This document shows positions 1 through 6,392 of a stretch of DNA of 8,516 nt, piece by piece. Made by a program: the position numbers and the translations under genes. The DNA is from Deltaproteobacteria bacterium (lineage in GTDB: Bacteria; Bdellovibrionota; UBA1018). The notes below the pieces were generated by a model. It was not told where the DNA came from. It did not search any database and was given only the letters and a program-made list of their open reading frames with translations. The stretch is from contig JABDFB010000093.1 in the NCBI GenBank assembly GCA_013286765.1, positions 1 through 8,516 of the forward strand, in the 5' to 3' direction. The stretch's first letter is position 1; every line of letters begins with the position of its first letter.

Positions 1-1390
1 AGAGAGGCTTAAGTTTTTGAACTCCATCGTAATCGGCTAAAAAATCCTCAAGGAAATTATACATGGGCCGGTATTCGCCCATTACCCGATAACCACCGCT
101 TCCGTCCTGTCCAATCGGCATGGTACGGCTATAGAAATCATCAATCAAATCTGACATGAGGTTCAGGAATCCATGTTCGGTTCCACCGACATAATACTTC
201 TCCTGACCTAAGACCCCCAAAGACTCAAATTGCTTGTTTAAATCAAAACCCGTCAGATCGCAGAAGGGGTTAAGGAAGGACAAGAGCATGCGACTATCTT
301 TTAGTAAATACTGACTCAGATCGCCTTGCTGTTTCTTTACCTCTCTCATTTCTAAAATGAGATGAGTGATCACATCCGGTATCGGAAGGGCTCCACTCAT
401 ACACTTAATAGGCTTATGCGCGAGCGCATGAAAGCTACTCGATAGAGATTCCAAAAGAGCCCCATCATTTTTTGTTAAAGTCTCAACAATGGTAGCTAAT
501 TCAGGAGCACGGTCTTTTACTTCGTCTGCGTTTCTACCAGCGCGTTTATCAAGTATGTCAAAGAGAACACCAGATTTTATACCGTTAGCTAGATCAGTCC
601 CTAGGGCAAATTTTTTCCCGTCAATGGTGGTTTCATGATCACTTTTTAGATAGTCAAAAAGATTATTTGCAATCCCCTTCAACTGTTTTTTATCAGTTGT
701 ATATTCGTTCAATTTCAATTGCTTCAACAGATTTTGAAAGGCTTTAGAACCAGCAAAATCAATCCCTAATTCGAGAGTCTGTTTAAAGTCATCACCATTC
801 CAGCTTTGCGCAATTAATTCAATTGCCTTCAATGTTTTCTGTTTATGTTGCTCTTTGGTATCTGTTGGTGCAGCCTCATAAGCCTCGCCGAGAAAAGCAA
901 TTGTATTTACAATGAACTCATCATTTTCTAGAAACTCTCCAAACTGCGCCAGCGTTCCCTTAAGTTCATTAGCTCGACTGAGTGAGCCGTAGGTCTCTTC
1001 TATTTTATAAAGAGTGGATGGATCATTTAAAACAAATTCATTGATTACATTGGTTAGGGGGCCTAGTTCATCGTCTTTCAAGATCTCAACTAGCTTCCAT
1101 ACCTTTGAAGATCCTTCATCACCATCAAAACACTTAACTAAATTCTTAAAAGTGAGCGGGTCAAGATTAGGGCTTCTGAGATTAAGGGATGCACAAGGTT
1201 CATTGAGTTGTCTGAAATTTCTTTTCTCTAAGACTTCATTATCTTCAGAATTTCCAAAAAAAAGTCCTGGACCACAAGACACTATTGAGGAGCTAAAAAC
1301 AAATGCAACAATTATTGAAATGAATTTACGAATAAATAAATAACTTATGTTGTCAGATCTATTTGATCCTAGAGAAGCCCGACTCAGCAT
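1..1390 (-). CDS. Uncharacterised lipoprotein, partial (C-terminus beyond the left edge)
   Basis: The reading frame is open from about base 1444 down to base 1 without a stop, so at least 463 residues are visible and the 3' end lies outside the window. Near the start are a basic stretch (IRK), a hydrophobic segment (about residues 23-38 from the start used here) and a lipobox ending SIVSC, with Cys39 followed by Gly-Pro. This indicates Sec export, signal peptidase II cleavage and lipidation. The mature part looks largely alpha-helical and acidic, and I recognise no catalytic motif. Visible stretches include NPFCDLTGFD and a tyrosine/glycine-rich segment near the left edge (KYYVGGTEHG, YRVMGEYRPMY). 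The start is uncertain: ATG codons at 1444, 1417 and 1390 are in frame and none has a good Shine-Dalgarno. I chose 1390 because it gives the shortest signal peptide. It lies 186 bases downstream of dnaB on the same strand, but the AT-rich gap suggests separate expression. I cannot assign a family or function. Confidence 0.8.
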   Translation of the reverse strand, partial: MLSRASLGSNRSDNISYLFIRKFISIIVAFVFSSSIVSCGPGLFFGNSEDNEVLEKRNFRQLNEPCASLNLRSPNLDPLTFKNLVKCFDGDEGSSKVWKLVEILKDDELGPLTNVINEFVLNDPSTLYKIEETYGSLSRANELKGTLAQFGEFLENDEFIVNTIAFLGEAYEAAPTDTKEQHKQKTLKAIELIAQSWNGDDFKQTLELGIDFAGSKAFQNLLKQLKLNEYTTDKKQLKGIANNLFDYLKSDHETTIDGKKFALGTDLANGIKSGVLFDILDKRAGRNADEVKDRAPELATIVETLTKNDGALLESLSSSFHALAHKPIKCMSGALPIPDVITHLILEMREVKKQQGDLSQYLLKDSRMLLSFLNPFCDLTGFDLNKQFESLGVLGQEKYYVGGTEHGFLNLMSDLIDDFYSRTMPIGQDGSGGYRVMGEYRPMYNFLEDFLADYDGVQKLKPL

Positions 1391-1464
1391 ACGCAAGAAG
1401 CTGCAGTACCATTTCATAAACACAACCAGAAGAGGTACCACCATCAGACGACTGAGTCAATGTT

Positions 1465-1500
1465 AAATTAAATTAATGAACAGCTAACTGAATTTAATTT
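1465..1500. repeat. AT-rich inverted repeat between dnaB and the lipoprotein gene
   Basis: Bases 1465-1474 (AAATTAAATT) and 1491-1500 (AATTTAATTT) are perfect 10-bp reverse complements around a 16-base loop that itself contains CAG...CTG. The gap 1391-1575 has no gene. A TTGACT hexamer lies at 1455-1460 on the minus strand, just downstream of the repeat and before the lipoprotein start, but no convincing -10 follows at the usual spacing. The repeat could be an operator, an AT-rich promoter element or part of a terminator for dnaB. Confidence 0.5.
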
Positions 1501-1521
1501 TATAGAAAAATCGAGTAAAAT

Positions 1522-1574
1522 TGCGGACTTTTTATAGCAAGTGCCATGGGCTCCGGCAGTACAACCTTTCCGCA
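1522..1574 (-). terminator. Possible terminator after dnaB
   Basis: Directly after the dnaB stop codon (1576-1578), the minus strand has TGCGGA (1574-1569) and its exact complement TCCGCA (1527-1522). The 41 bases between them can fold a smaller inner hairpin (TGCC/GGCA). The outer stem is followed by ATTTT and, a few bases on, ATTTTT. The stem is short and the loop long, so this is a weak candidate for an intrinsic terminator at the end of the rpsF-dnaB operon. Confidence 0.35.
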
Positions 1575-1575
1575 T

Positions 1576-3012
1576 TTACAATGGAATTTCATCGCCTTTT
1601 TCAACCCGTGGTTTTATAATAGGCGACCCTACTGAATCCCGAGCTAGATTTGCAAACAAAGTATATTCTGCAAGCCATGCTAAACGAATAGTATCTGTTT
1701 CACCGGCACGATGCTTCGCGACGATGAGTTCTGCGATCCCTTTGTCTTCGGTATCTTTATTATAAACTTCATCACGATAAATAAAACAAACCATGTCCGC
1801 ATCTTGTTCAATGCTGCCGCTTTCACGCAGATCGGACAACATAGGGCGTTTATTGGGTCGACTTTCTACACCTCGGTTTAATTGCGAAAGCGCAATTACC
1901 GGCACTTTCAATTCCTTCGCAAGATTTTTTAAATTTCTGCTAACTTCTGAAATTTCACGTTCTCGCGAACCATCCCCTCTTTGAGAGGCGCGCGTTCCTT
2001 TCATAAGTTGCAGATAGTCCACAACGATCAGATCCAGCTTTTTTTCCATGGACAGGAGTCTTCGACATCGCGCCCGGATATCCATCACAGTGAGATCGCC
2101 TGAATCGTCAATAAAGATTTTCGATTTTGCCAGTTGATCCGCCGCTTGGGCTAAACGCGGCCAATCTCTATCCGCGAGACGACCAATTTTCAGTCTCTTT
2201 GAATCGATTCGAGTCATCCCGGAAAGAAATCGAAAACCCAATTCCTCCTTTGACATTTCCAAAGAAAAAATTGCGATTACACCTCTCCCGGACGAAGCAA
2301 TATTCTGTGTGGCAGAAAGAAAAAGACTCGTTTTACCCATTGCTGGTCTTGCGGCAATAATAATCAGTTGTCCCGGCCTTAAACCGCTAGTCAGACGATC
2401 AAACTCATGAAATCCTGTGCTCAGACCAATCACATCGGAGCGCTTCTGTGCTAATTCTTCAATCGTATGCATGTTAGCAACAAGAATTTCCTGCATACTC
2501 GAAAACGACTTACTCAATTTGGTATCAGAAACAGTGAGAATTTTTCTCTCTACTTCGTCTAGGAAGGCTTCTGTATTCTCAACGCCATCATATGCTTCGG
2601 TGGCAATCTCAGCAGAAGCTTGAATCACTCGCCGCAGAATCGCTTTTTCACGAACAATTCTACCGTAGTGAGAAATATTCCCGACGGCAAACGTATCGTC
2701 AAAGAGTCCGGTGAGTGTTGCAGCCCCCCCAATCTGGTCGTGCCAGTTACGATCTCGTAACACCCGGGTGAGCGTCACCAAATCTACCGGCTCACCTCGT
2801 TCTGAAAGGCTCAAAGCCACTTCAAAGATTTTTTGATGGGCGTCTTTATAAAAATCGCGACCCTCTAGACCAATTTCGAGGACTTTATGAATAGCTTCAT
2901 TGTCCAATAAGATGGCGCCAAGAACTGATCTTTCCGCTTCTGCATGGTGGGGAGCTACACGACCACCCTTTAAAGTCTCTTCCGCCCCGTACTTAGCATC
3001 CCCTCCCAACAT
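1576..3012 (-). CDS. dnaB: Replicative DNA helicase DnaB
   Basis: Hexameric ATP-driven 5'-3' helicase that unwinds DNA at the replication fork and interacts with primase. The protein is about 478 residues, normal for the family. Residues are numbered from a TTG codon at 3015; subtract one for the ATG used here. The N-terminal domain (about 20-125) carries the family stretch PHHAEAERSVLGAILLD. After a linker, the RecA-like domain starts at about 195, with Walker A ARPAMGKTS (K228, T229), the SLEM motif (E253), Walker B LIVVDYLQL (D333), SQLNR (377-381) and DLRESGSIEQDAD (395-407). The C-terminus keeps the usual FxxL/YTxFxNL pattern (YTLFANLA). I chose ATG 3012 because an AGAGGA Shine-Dalgarno, lying in the last codons of rplI, is 8 bases upstream; the TTG at 3015 is the alternative. 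Only 1-4 bases separate it from the rplI stop, so translation is probably coupled. There is no intein and no missing motif. Confidence 0.98.
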   Translation of the reverse strand: MLGGDAKYGAEETLKGGRVAPHHAEAERSVLGAILLDNEAIHKVLEIGLEGRDFYKDAHQKIFEVALSLSERGEPVDLVTLTRVLRDRNWHDQIGGAATLTGLFDDTFAVGNISHYGRIVREKAILRRVIQASAEIATEAYDGVENTEAFLDEVERKILTVSDTKLSKSFSSMQEILVANMHTIEELAQKRSDVIGLSTGFHEFDRLTSGLRPGQLIIIAARPAMGKTSLFLSATQNIASSGRGVIAIFSLEMSKEELGFRFLSGMTRIDSKRLKIGRLADRDWPRLAQAADQLAKSKIFIDDSGDLTVMDIRARCRRLLSMEKKLDLIVVDYLQLMKGTRASQRGDGSREREISEVSRNLKNLAKELKVPVIALSQLNRGVESRPNKRPMLSDLRESGSIEQDADMVCFIYRDEVYNKDTEDKGIAELIVAKHRAGETDTIRLAWLAEYTLFANLARDSVGSPIIKPRVEKGDEIPL

Positions 3013-3016
3013 CAAA

Positions 3017-3463
3017 CTATTCCTCTTTAACGACGCTAACTTTGACTTTTGCGCTTACCTCCGGCTCTAGTCTAATCGTAACCGAATAGTTGCCGAGTGC
3101 CTTGATTGGAGAATCTAACTGAACTGATTTCTTTTGAATTTCAAACCCTGCTCTAGTCAAACTATCGAAAATATCTCCGACGCTGACAGAACCGAAGAGT
3201 TTGTCTTTCTCACCGACTTTTCGAGTAATAGTACAAGTATACTGAGACAGTCTATCTGCCAGTCCTTGTGAGACCGCTAGCTGCGCCTGTCGTCGTTTTT
3301 CCAGAATTCTCTTCTGATGTTCGAGAGCTTTCACATTTTCTTCGTCTGCTTTCGCAACAAGATTTCTCGGCAGAAGAAAATTTCTAGCGTACCCATCAGA
3401 GACCTTTACGACATCTCCAATTCTTCCCAAATTTTCTATGTTTTCACGCAATATGACTAACAT
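3017..3463 (-). CDS. rplI: 50S ribosomal protein bL9
   Basis: bL9 binds 23S rRNA near the L1 stalk and projects outward from the large subunit, where it influences translational fidelity. The 148-residue length is typical. The N-terminal rRNA-binding domain has the bL9 signature (MLVILRENIENLGRIGDVV then GYARNFLLPR at about 24-33). A long connecting helix rich in Lys, Arg and Glu follows (about 41-74), then a C-terminal domain (about 78-148) containing KLFGSVSVGDI. The ATG at 3463 has a strong Shine-Dalgarno (AAGGGAG, 8 bases spacing). It follows the DUF2232-type gene by 35 bases and runs almost directly into dnaB, the common rplI-dnaB pairing. Confidence 0.98.
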   Translation of the reverse strand: MLVILRENIENLGRIGDVVKVSDGYARNFLLPRNLVAKADEENVKALEHQKRILEKRRQAQLAVSQGLADRLSQYTCTITRKVGEKDKLFGSVSVGDIFDSLTRAGFEIQKKSVQLDSPIKALGNYSVTIRLEPEVSAKVKVSVVKEE

Positions 3464-3498
3464 GATTTTTACTCCCTTTTACCTATATTTTTCCGTTT

Positions 3499-4443
3499 TT
3501 AGGATTGCCTGAACTTACTTCTAAAGTCAAACCACAGATCAAAAAAGCCAACACAGAGCACAAGCGGCGTCATAAATAGTAATGGTAAACTATACCCCAG
3601 AAGGCGAAATAGCCCTTTTAGTCCCCAAGCATCAAAAAAGTAGCAAAAAACGCTCAGACCTTGCAAGGCATAAACAGACATTAGAAATTTAAATACATTG
3701 ACGCTAATGTCTGAAATAGTACCAAAATTAATCAACAAGAAAAATCCGCTGATAATAGTGGGCCAGATAAAATGTTCCGGCGCCTTCCACTTCTTAAATA
3801 AGCTAGCATCGAGCTGAACTCTCTCTCTCATCTTGTTTGGATTCATGAAGAATAGAATTACAAAATTGATCCACACAAAAATGAGAGAGAGAATCGCAAC
3901 AAAAGACGGGAATTCCAAAACAATATGCTGTTTCAACTCTTCGAGATCTGCCGGATCCACCAATGAAGACCCACTTAACGAGGTACTCGCTAGCGTATCG
4001 ACCTTGCTTGCAACGTAGCTCTGTATCTCATTGATGAAATTCACATGATGCATTTGCGCGTAGAAAGCGAGAACCAGAGCCGCGCTAGCGCCCATCGCAA
4101 ACAGTGTACCTATAGTGGACTTCTCAACCGATTTCATCCGGATCAACAGATCCGAGAAGACTAGTGATAAAACCACAACAAATACAAAATAGAGGGCCAA
4201 ACCAGACGGACCGACAAGAGCAGCGACGATCAAGCTATTTGACAAAGCACAGAGCCACGCCCACCCTCTTCCCTTCTGCATATAAAGGACTAAAACCGGC
4301 AGAGGGGAAAAGAGGGTAAACAGACCACTCAGAAAAAAAACCGAACTGAGAAAGAATGGCGAAATCAAAGCCCATCGTGGGACTCTAGATAACAGCTTAC
4401 TCTTGCTTTTCGATTCTTCCGGTAGCTTTGTATTTGATTCCAC
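3499..4443 (-). CDS. DUF2232-type multi-pass inner-membrane protein
   Basis: This 314-residue integral membrane protein has about eight hydrophobic segments: roughly 25-54 (two), 62-78, 82-100, 111-130, 175-200, 226-243, 247-270 and 280-303. A soluble loop of about 45 residues lies at 131-174. I assign it to the DUF2232/YybS-like family from its topology, from the WKAPEHFIWP stretch before a membrane segment (about 219-228), and from its position between rpsR and rplI, where this family commonly sits. The molecular function is unknown to me. The start is GTG at 4443, 27 bases after the rpsR stop and in the same frame as rpsR. No strong Shine-Dalgarno precedes it, so translation may depend on ribosomes finishing rpsR. 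An ATG 11 bases upstream is out of frame. Confidence is high that it is a gene, moderate for the family name. Confidence 0.88.
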   Translation of the reverse strand: MESNTKLPEESKSKSKLLSRVPRWALISPFFLSSVFFLSGLFTLFSPLPVLVLYMQKGRGWAWLCALSNSLIVAALVGPSGLALYFVFVVVLSLVFSDLLIRMKSVEKSTIGTLFAMGASAALVLAFYAQMHHVNFINEIQSYVASKVDTLASTSLSGSSLVDPADLEELKQHIVLEFPSFVAILSLIFVWINFVILFFMNPNKMRERVQLDASLFKKWKAPEHFIWPTIISGFFLLINFGTISDISVNVFKFLMSVYALQGLSVFCYFFDAWGLKGLFRLLGYSLPLLFMTPLVLCVGFFDLWFDFRSKFRQS

Positions 4444-4470
4444 TTGAGTGCATTCTTTCGACAGATTGCC

Positions 4471-4812
4471 CTACGCTCCCATCGAAACGTATCCTACCAA
4501 TGCCAAATTTCGAGCTCGTTTGACAGAAGTAGTGAGCTGTCGCTGATGAAGTGCACAGTTACCTGAGATCCTTCGAGGAACTATTTTACCGTGCTCAGTG
4601 ATGAAAGATTGCATCATCTTTATATCTTTATAATCTAAAACAAAATCTGGATCTGCACAAAAGCGGCACACCTTTTTCCGATGAAATCCGCCTCCACGAC
4701 GCTTATCATCGCCGTCTTTTTCCATTCGATCGGAACGGTCATCTTTACCAAAACCCCGATCACCTCGATCGCCCTTATCTCTCGAATCATTTTTTAAATT
4801 TGTAATTGCCAT
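4471..4812 (-). CDS. rpsR: 30S ribosomal protein bS18 with charged N-terminal extension
   Basis: bS18 sits on the platform of the small subunit, where it pairs with bS6. The conserved core starts at about residue 44 (RKKVCRFC) and includes the family stretches KIVPRRISGNCALHQRQLT and VKRARNLALV. Four residues form a plausible zinc site: C49, C52, C86 and H89, so this looks like the zinc-binding type of bS18. At 113 residues it is about 35-40 longer than a typical bS18. The excess is an N-terminal tail of Asp, Lys, Arg and Gly with DRGDRG-like repeats (residues 8-42), probably disordered. The ATG at 4812 follows GGGAGCAGGA, a good ribosome-binding site, and lies 34 bases after the rpsF stop. 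Confidence 0.97.
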   Translation of the reverse strand: MAITNLKNDSRDKGDRGDRGFGKDDRSDRMEKDGDDKRRGGGFHRKKVCRFCADPDFVLDYKDIKMMQSFITEHGKIVPRRISGNCALHQRQLTTSVKRARNLALVGYVSMGA

Positions 4813-4846
4813 TGTCCTGCTCCCTTAGTCGCCTAGCACTCTTAAT

Positions 4847-5356
4847 TTACTGATTTTCATCTTCTTGATCGGTCATTTCCACGCTAGAAAAATCAGCTTC
4901 TTCAGCGCTGTGTCGGCGATATCCGCCGTCTCCTCCGCGCCTTTCCATCGCTTTTTCCTCTCGTCTCTGCTCACGCTCTTCTTCACGGCGTTTAGCAGCA
5001 GCCTTCAGGTCTTGACGTCTCTTCTTGAATTGAGAAGGCTCAAAGTCTCGCCCAAGATTGACCGTTAAGAACCGAATGACGTGATCATGGAGTCGAAGAT
5101 TACGTTCCACTTCGTGAACGATATCCCCTTTGCCCGTGTAGACAAGGTAGGAATAGTGCCCTCGGGATTCTTTGCCGATGGAATAAGCCAGCTTTCGCTT
5201 GCCCCAATCTTCGTTGAGTACCATTTCGCCCTCAAACGAAGTCACGATTTGACCAATTCTATCTTGAAGTGTCTTTAAACCTTCGTCACTGAGATCTTGA
5301 CGAACAATGAATGTAGTTTCATAACCTGGCTTCGCACCAGGGACCATTTTTGCCAT
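4847..5356 (-). CDS. rpsF: 30S ribosomal protein bS6 with long charged C-terminal tail
   Basis: bS6 is a small-subunit platform protein that binds 16S rRNA together with bS18. The ferredoxin-like core spans about residues 10-103: GYETTFIVRQDLS, then EDWGKRKLAYSI, GHYSYLVY and the C-terminal VIRFLTVNL. Beyond it, residues 104-169 form an extra tail that is first basic and helical (KKRRQDLKAAAKRREEEREQ) and then Gly/Asp/Glu-rich, ending DQEDENQ. This makes it longer than the usual 95-135 residues. The ATG at 5356 has a strong AAGGAG site 5 bases upstream, which decides the start. It is the first gene of the rpsF-rpsR-DUF2232-rplI-dnaB cluster. A hairpin in its leader could be a site for bS6:bS18 feedback. 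Confidence 0.97.
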   Translation of the reverse strand: MAKMVPGAKPGYETTFIVRQDLSDEGLKTLQDRIGQIVTSFEGEMVLNEDWGKRKLAYSIGKESRGHYSYLVYTGKGDIVHEVERNLRLHDHVIRFLTVNLGRDFEPSQFKKRRQDLKAAAKRREEEREQRREEKAMERRGGDGGYRRHSAEEADFSSVEMTDQEDENQ

Positions 5357-5376
5357 ATTTTCTCCTTCTGGTTAGT

Positions 5377-5390
5377 GGGTTAACAAACCC
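5377..5390 (-). promoter_or_regulatory. Hairpin in the rpsF leader, possible bS6:bS18 autoregulatory element
   Basis: On the minus strand GGGTT (5390-5386) and AACCC (5381-5377) form a 5-bp stem with a 4-base loop. The stem ends 9 bases before the rpsF Shine-Dalgarno (5367-5362). A CCG trinucleotide lies just upstream (5401-5399, in GAACCGGGC). In many bacteria the bS6:bS18 complex binds a hairpin with a conserved CCG in the rpsF leader and represses the operon. The parts here suggest that, but I could not fit the published fold with certainty. Confidence 0.35.
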
Positions 5391-5440
5391 CAATAGCCCG
5401 GTTCAAAAATTAACTCTTGAGTCCGAGCAAGGTAAGGTGT

Positions 5441-5468
5441 TCTGTAGCACAGACTGAATAGAAATCAA
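5441..5468 (-). promoter_or_regulatory. Candidate promoter for the rpsF operon
   Basis: On the minus strand TTGATT (5468-5463) is followed after 16 bases by TACAGA (5446-5441), preceded by TGC as in an extended -10. Both hexamers are imperfect. It is the best match in the 130 bases between the inverted repeat and rpsF. It would give a leader of roughly 75-80 nucleotides that includes the hairpin at 5377-5390. Confidence 0.3.
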
Positions 5469-5486
5469 AGTGTAGTGACCGAATAT

Positions 5487-5607
5487 CCAAGACTGGCTGG
5501 GCAGACCGTGTTTCACGAGAGCAGACGTCGTGTCTTTCGAGCTGCCGCTAGCATAAAGTACGGCTATCATGAATCTCAGGAAACACGGTCTGCCCAGCTA
5601 GGCTTGG
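5487..5607. repeat. Long inverted repeat (33-bp arms, 55-base centre) at the 3' end of tatC
   Basis: Arm 5487-5519 and arm 5575-5607 are reverse complements at 29 of 33 positions. An uninterrupted 19-bp core (GCTGGGCAGACCGTGTTTC at 5496-5514) matches 5580-5598. The 55-base centre can form at least two smaller hairpins: GCAG...CTGC around 5521-5545 and GCCG...CGGC around 5543-5564. The right arm covers the last 10 bases of tatC including its stop codon. No run of T follows on either strand, so it is not a textbook intrinsic terminator. It could still end or protect the tatC transcript, be a small MITE-like element, or encode a structured RNA. I saw no clear target-site duplication. Confidence 0.8.
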
Positions 5608-6347
5608 TTCATCGCTCGTTTTTTCTCGATAGCTGCCACCACTAAGATCGAACCTTCGAACAGCAAAACCAGCGGAACTCCCAACATCAACATCGACACA
5701 GCATCTGGTGGGGCAAAGACAGCTGATATGACCGTTATGATGAGAATAGCCGTCCTTCTATTTTGTTTGAGAAAAGGAGAGTCTACAACGCCTAGAAAGC
5801 CAAGTAAGCAAATAAAAACAGGAAGTTCAAAAGCTAAACCAAAAAGGGTGAGTAACTTAAGACAAGTACTATAGTAGGCGTCTATCGTTAGCATTGGAAC
5901 ATCTGTCGGCGATCCATACGTTACAAAATATTTGAAACCAAAAGGGAAAACGGCAAAATAAGCAAAACACGCCCCTCCGATAAAGCATAAAGATGCCGCT
6001 GAAATAAACGGAATTGCCATTTTCTTCTCATTGGAATTGAGCCCGGGCGAAATAAAGCCCCACACTTCGTAGAAATAATACGGCGAAAAGAAAAACAGCG
6101 ACGCATACCCACTGATCTTGAGGTGGGTAAGAAATGTCTCAAACAGATTTGTAAAATAGAGTTTCTGCTGTTCCAGAGGCAAAACAGCAAACAAAGGTCT
6201 TCTTAGGAATGTCAGGATGGGCTCTGATACAAAATAACAAAGCACAAAACCGATCCCAAAAACGACTAGGCATCGCATCAGACGAACCCGTAGTTCGTCG
6301 ACATGTTCATAAAAAGTCATGCTATTCGGAGAATTCAGTTGAGTCAT
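5598..6347 (-). CDS. tatC: Sec-independent (twin-arginine) protein translocase subunit TatC
   Basis: TatC is the polytopic inner-membrane subunit that recognises twin-arginine signal peptides and, with TatA/TatB, exports folded proteins. The 249-residue length is normal and six membrane segments can be seen. Conserved features are the cytoplasmic start FYEHVDELRVRL (12-23), the first-loop P and FE (residues 60-71), the block SPYYFYEVWGFISPGLNSNE (88-107) with the important Glu at 107, FELPVF (173-178) and FAPPDAVSM (211-219). ATG 6347 gives the full frame. ATG 6320 (residue 10, MTFYEHVDEL) is a serious alternative, because many TatC proteins begin just before this motif. Neither start has a good Shine-Dalgarno. 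From the promoter proposed here, the first start would be almost leaderless. No tatA or tatB is in the window. The stop codon lies inside a long inverted repeat. Confidence 0.97.
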   Translation of the reverse strand: MTQLNSPNSMTFYEHVDELRVRLMRCLVVFGIGFVLCYFVSEPILTFLRRPLFAVLPLEQQKLYFTNLFETFLTHLKISGYASLFFFSPYYFYEVWGFISPGLNSNEKKMAIPFISAASLCFIGGACFAYFAVFPFGFKYFVTYGSPTDVPMLTIDAYYSTCLKLLTLFGLAFELPVFICLLGFLGVVDSPFLKQNRRTAILIITVISAVFAPPDAVSMLMLGVPLVLLFEGSILVVAAIEKKRAMNQA

Positions 6348-6366
6348 CAGCTTAACGGAGTATTAT
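6339..6366 (+). promoter_or_regulatory. Candidate promoter for the cyclophilin gene
   Basis: TTGAGT (6339-6344), a 16-base spacer and TATTAT (6361-6366; five of six consensus bases). The predicted start near 6373 leaves about 20 leader bases containing the GGGAG ribosome-binding site. The -35 lies within the first codons of tatC. The -10 overlaps that of the opposing tatC promoter. Confidence 0.5.
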
Positions 6367-6389
6367 TTGCAGTCGTTGGGAGATGTCAA
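6362..6389 (-). promoter_or_regulatory. Candidate promoter for tatC
   Basis: On the minus strand a perfect TTGACA (6389-6384), a 16-base spacer and AATAAT (6367-6362; five of six consensus bases). The predicted start is near 6355, only about 8 bases before ATG 6347 but about 35 before ATG 6320. The -35 overlaps the end of the cyclophilin ribosome-binding site region. Confidence 0.55.
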
Positions 6390-6392
6390 CCT

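Noticed and set aside
1014..1343. Plus-strand 109-codon frame
   Set aside because: It is antisense to the lipoprotein frame, which is longer, has a lipobox and continues past the window edge. The plus frame looks compositionally unlike a protein and has no domain.
1576..5356. Mobile or defence system hidden in the ribosomal operon
   Set aside because: All five genes are standard housekeeping families in a common order with tight spacing; no insertion, frameshift or foreign-looking gene was seen.
5487..5607. Integron attC site
   Set aside because: The arms are much longer and more perfect than usual, no GTTRRRY/RYYYAAC core sites are present at the ends, and the neighbours are housekeeping genes, not cassettes.
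5921..6190. Minus-strand 89-codon frame inside tatC
   Set aside because: It lies wholly within tatC in another frame; tatC motifs are intact throughout.
6303..6392. 30-residue N-terminal extension of the cyclophilin
   Set aside because: It would overlap tatC on the opposite strand and precede the membrane segment with an unrelated stretch. ATG 6393 has a GGGAG site and starts directly into the hydrophobic segment.
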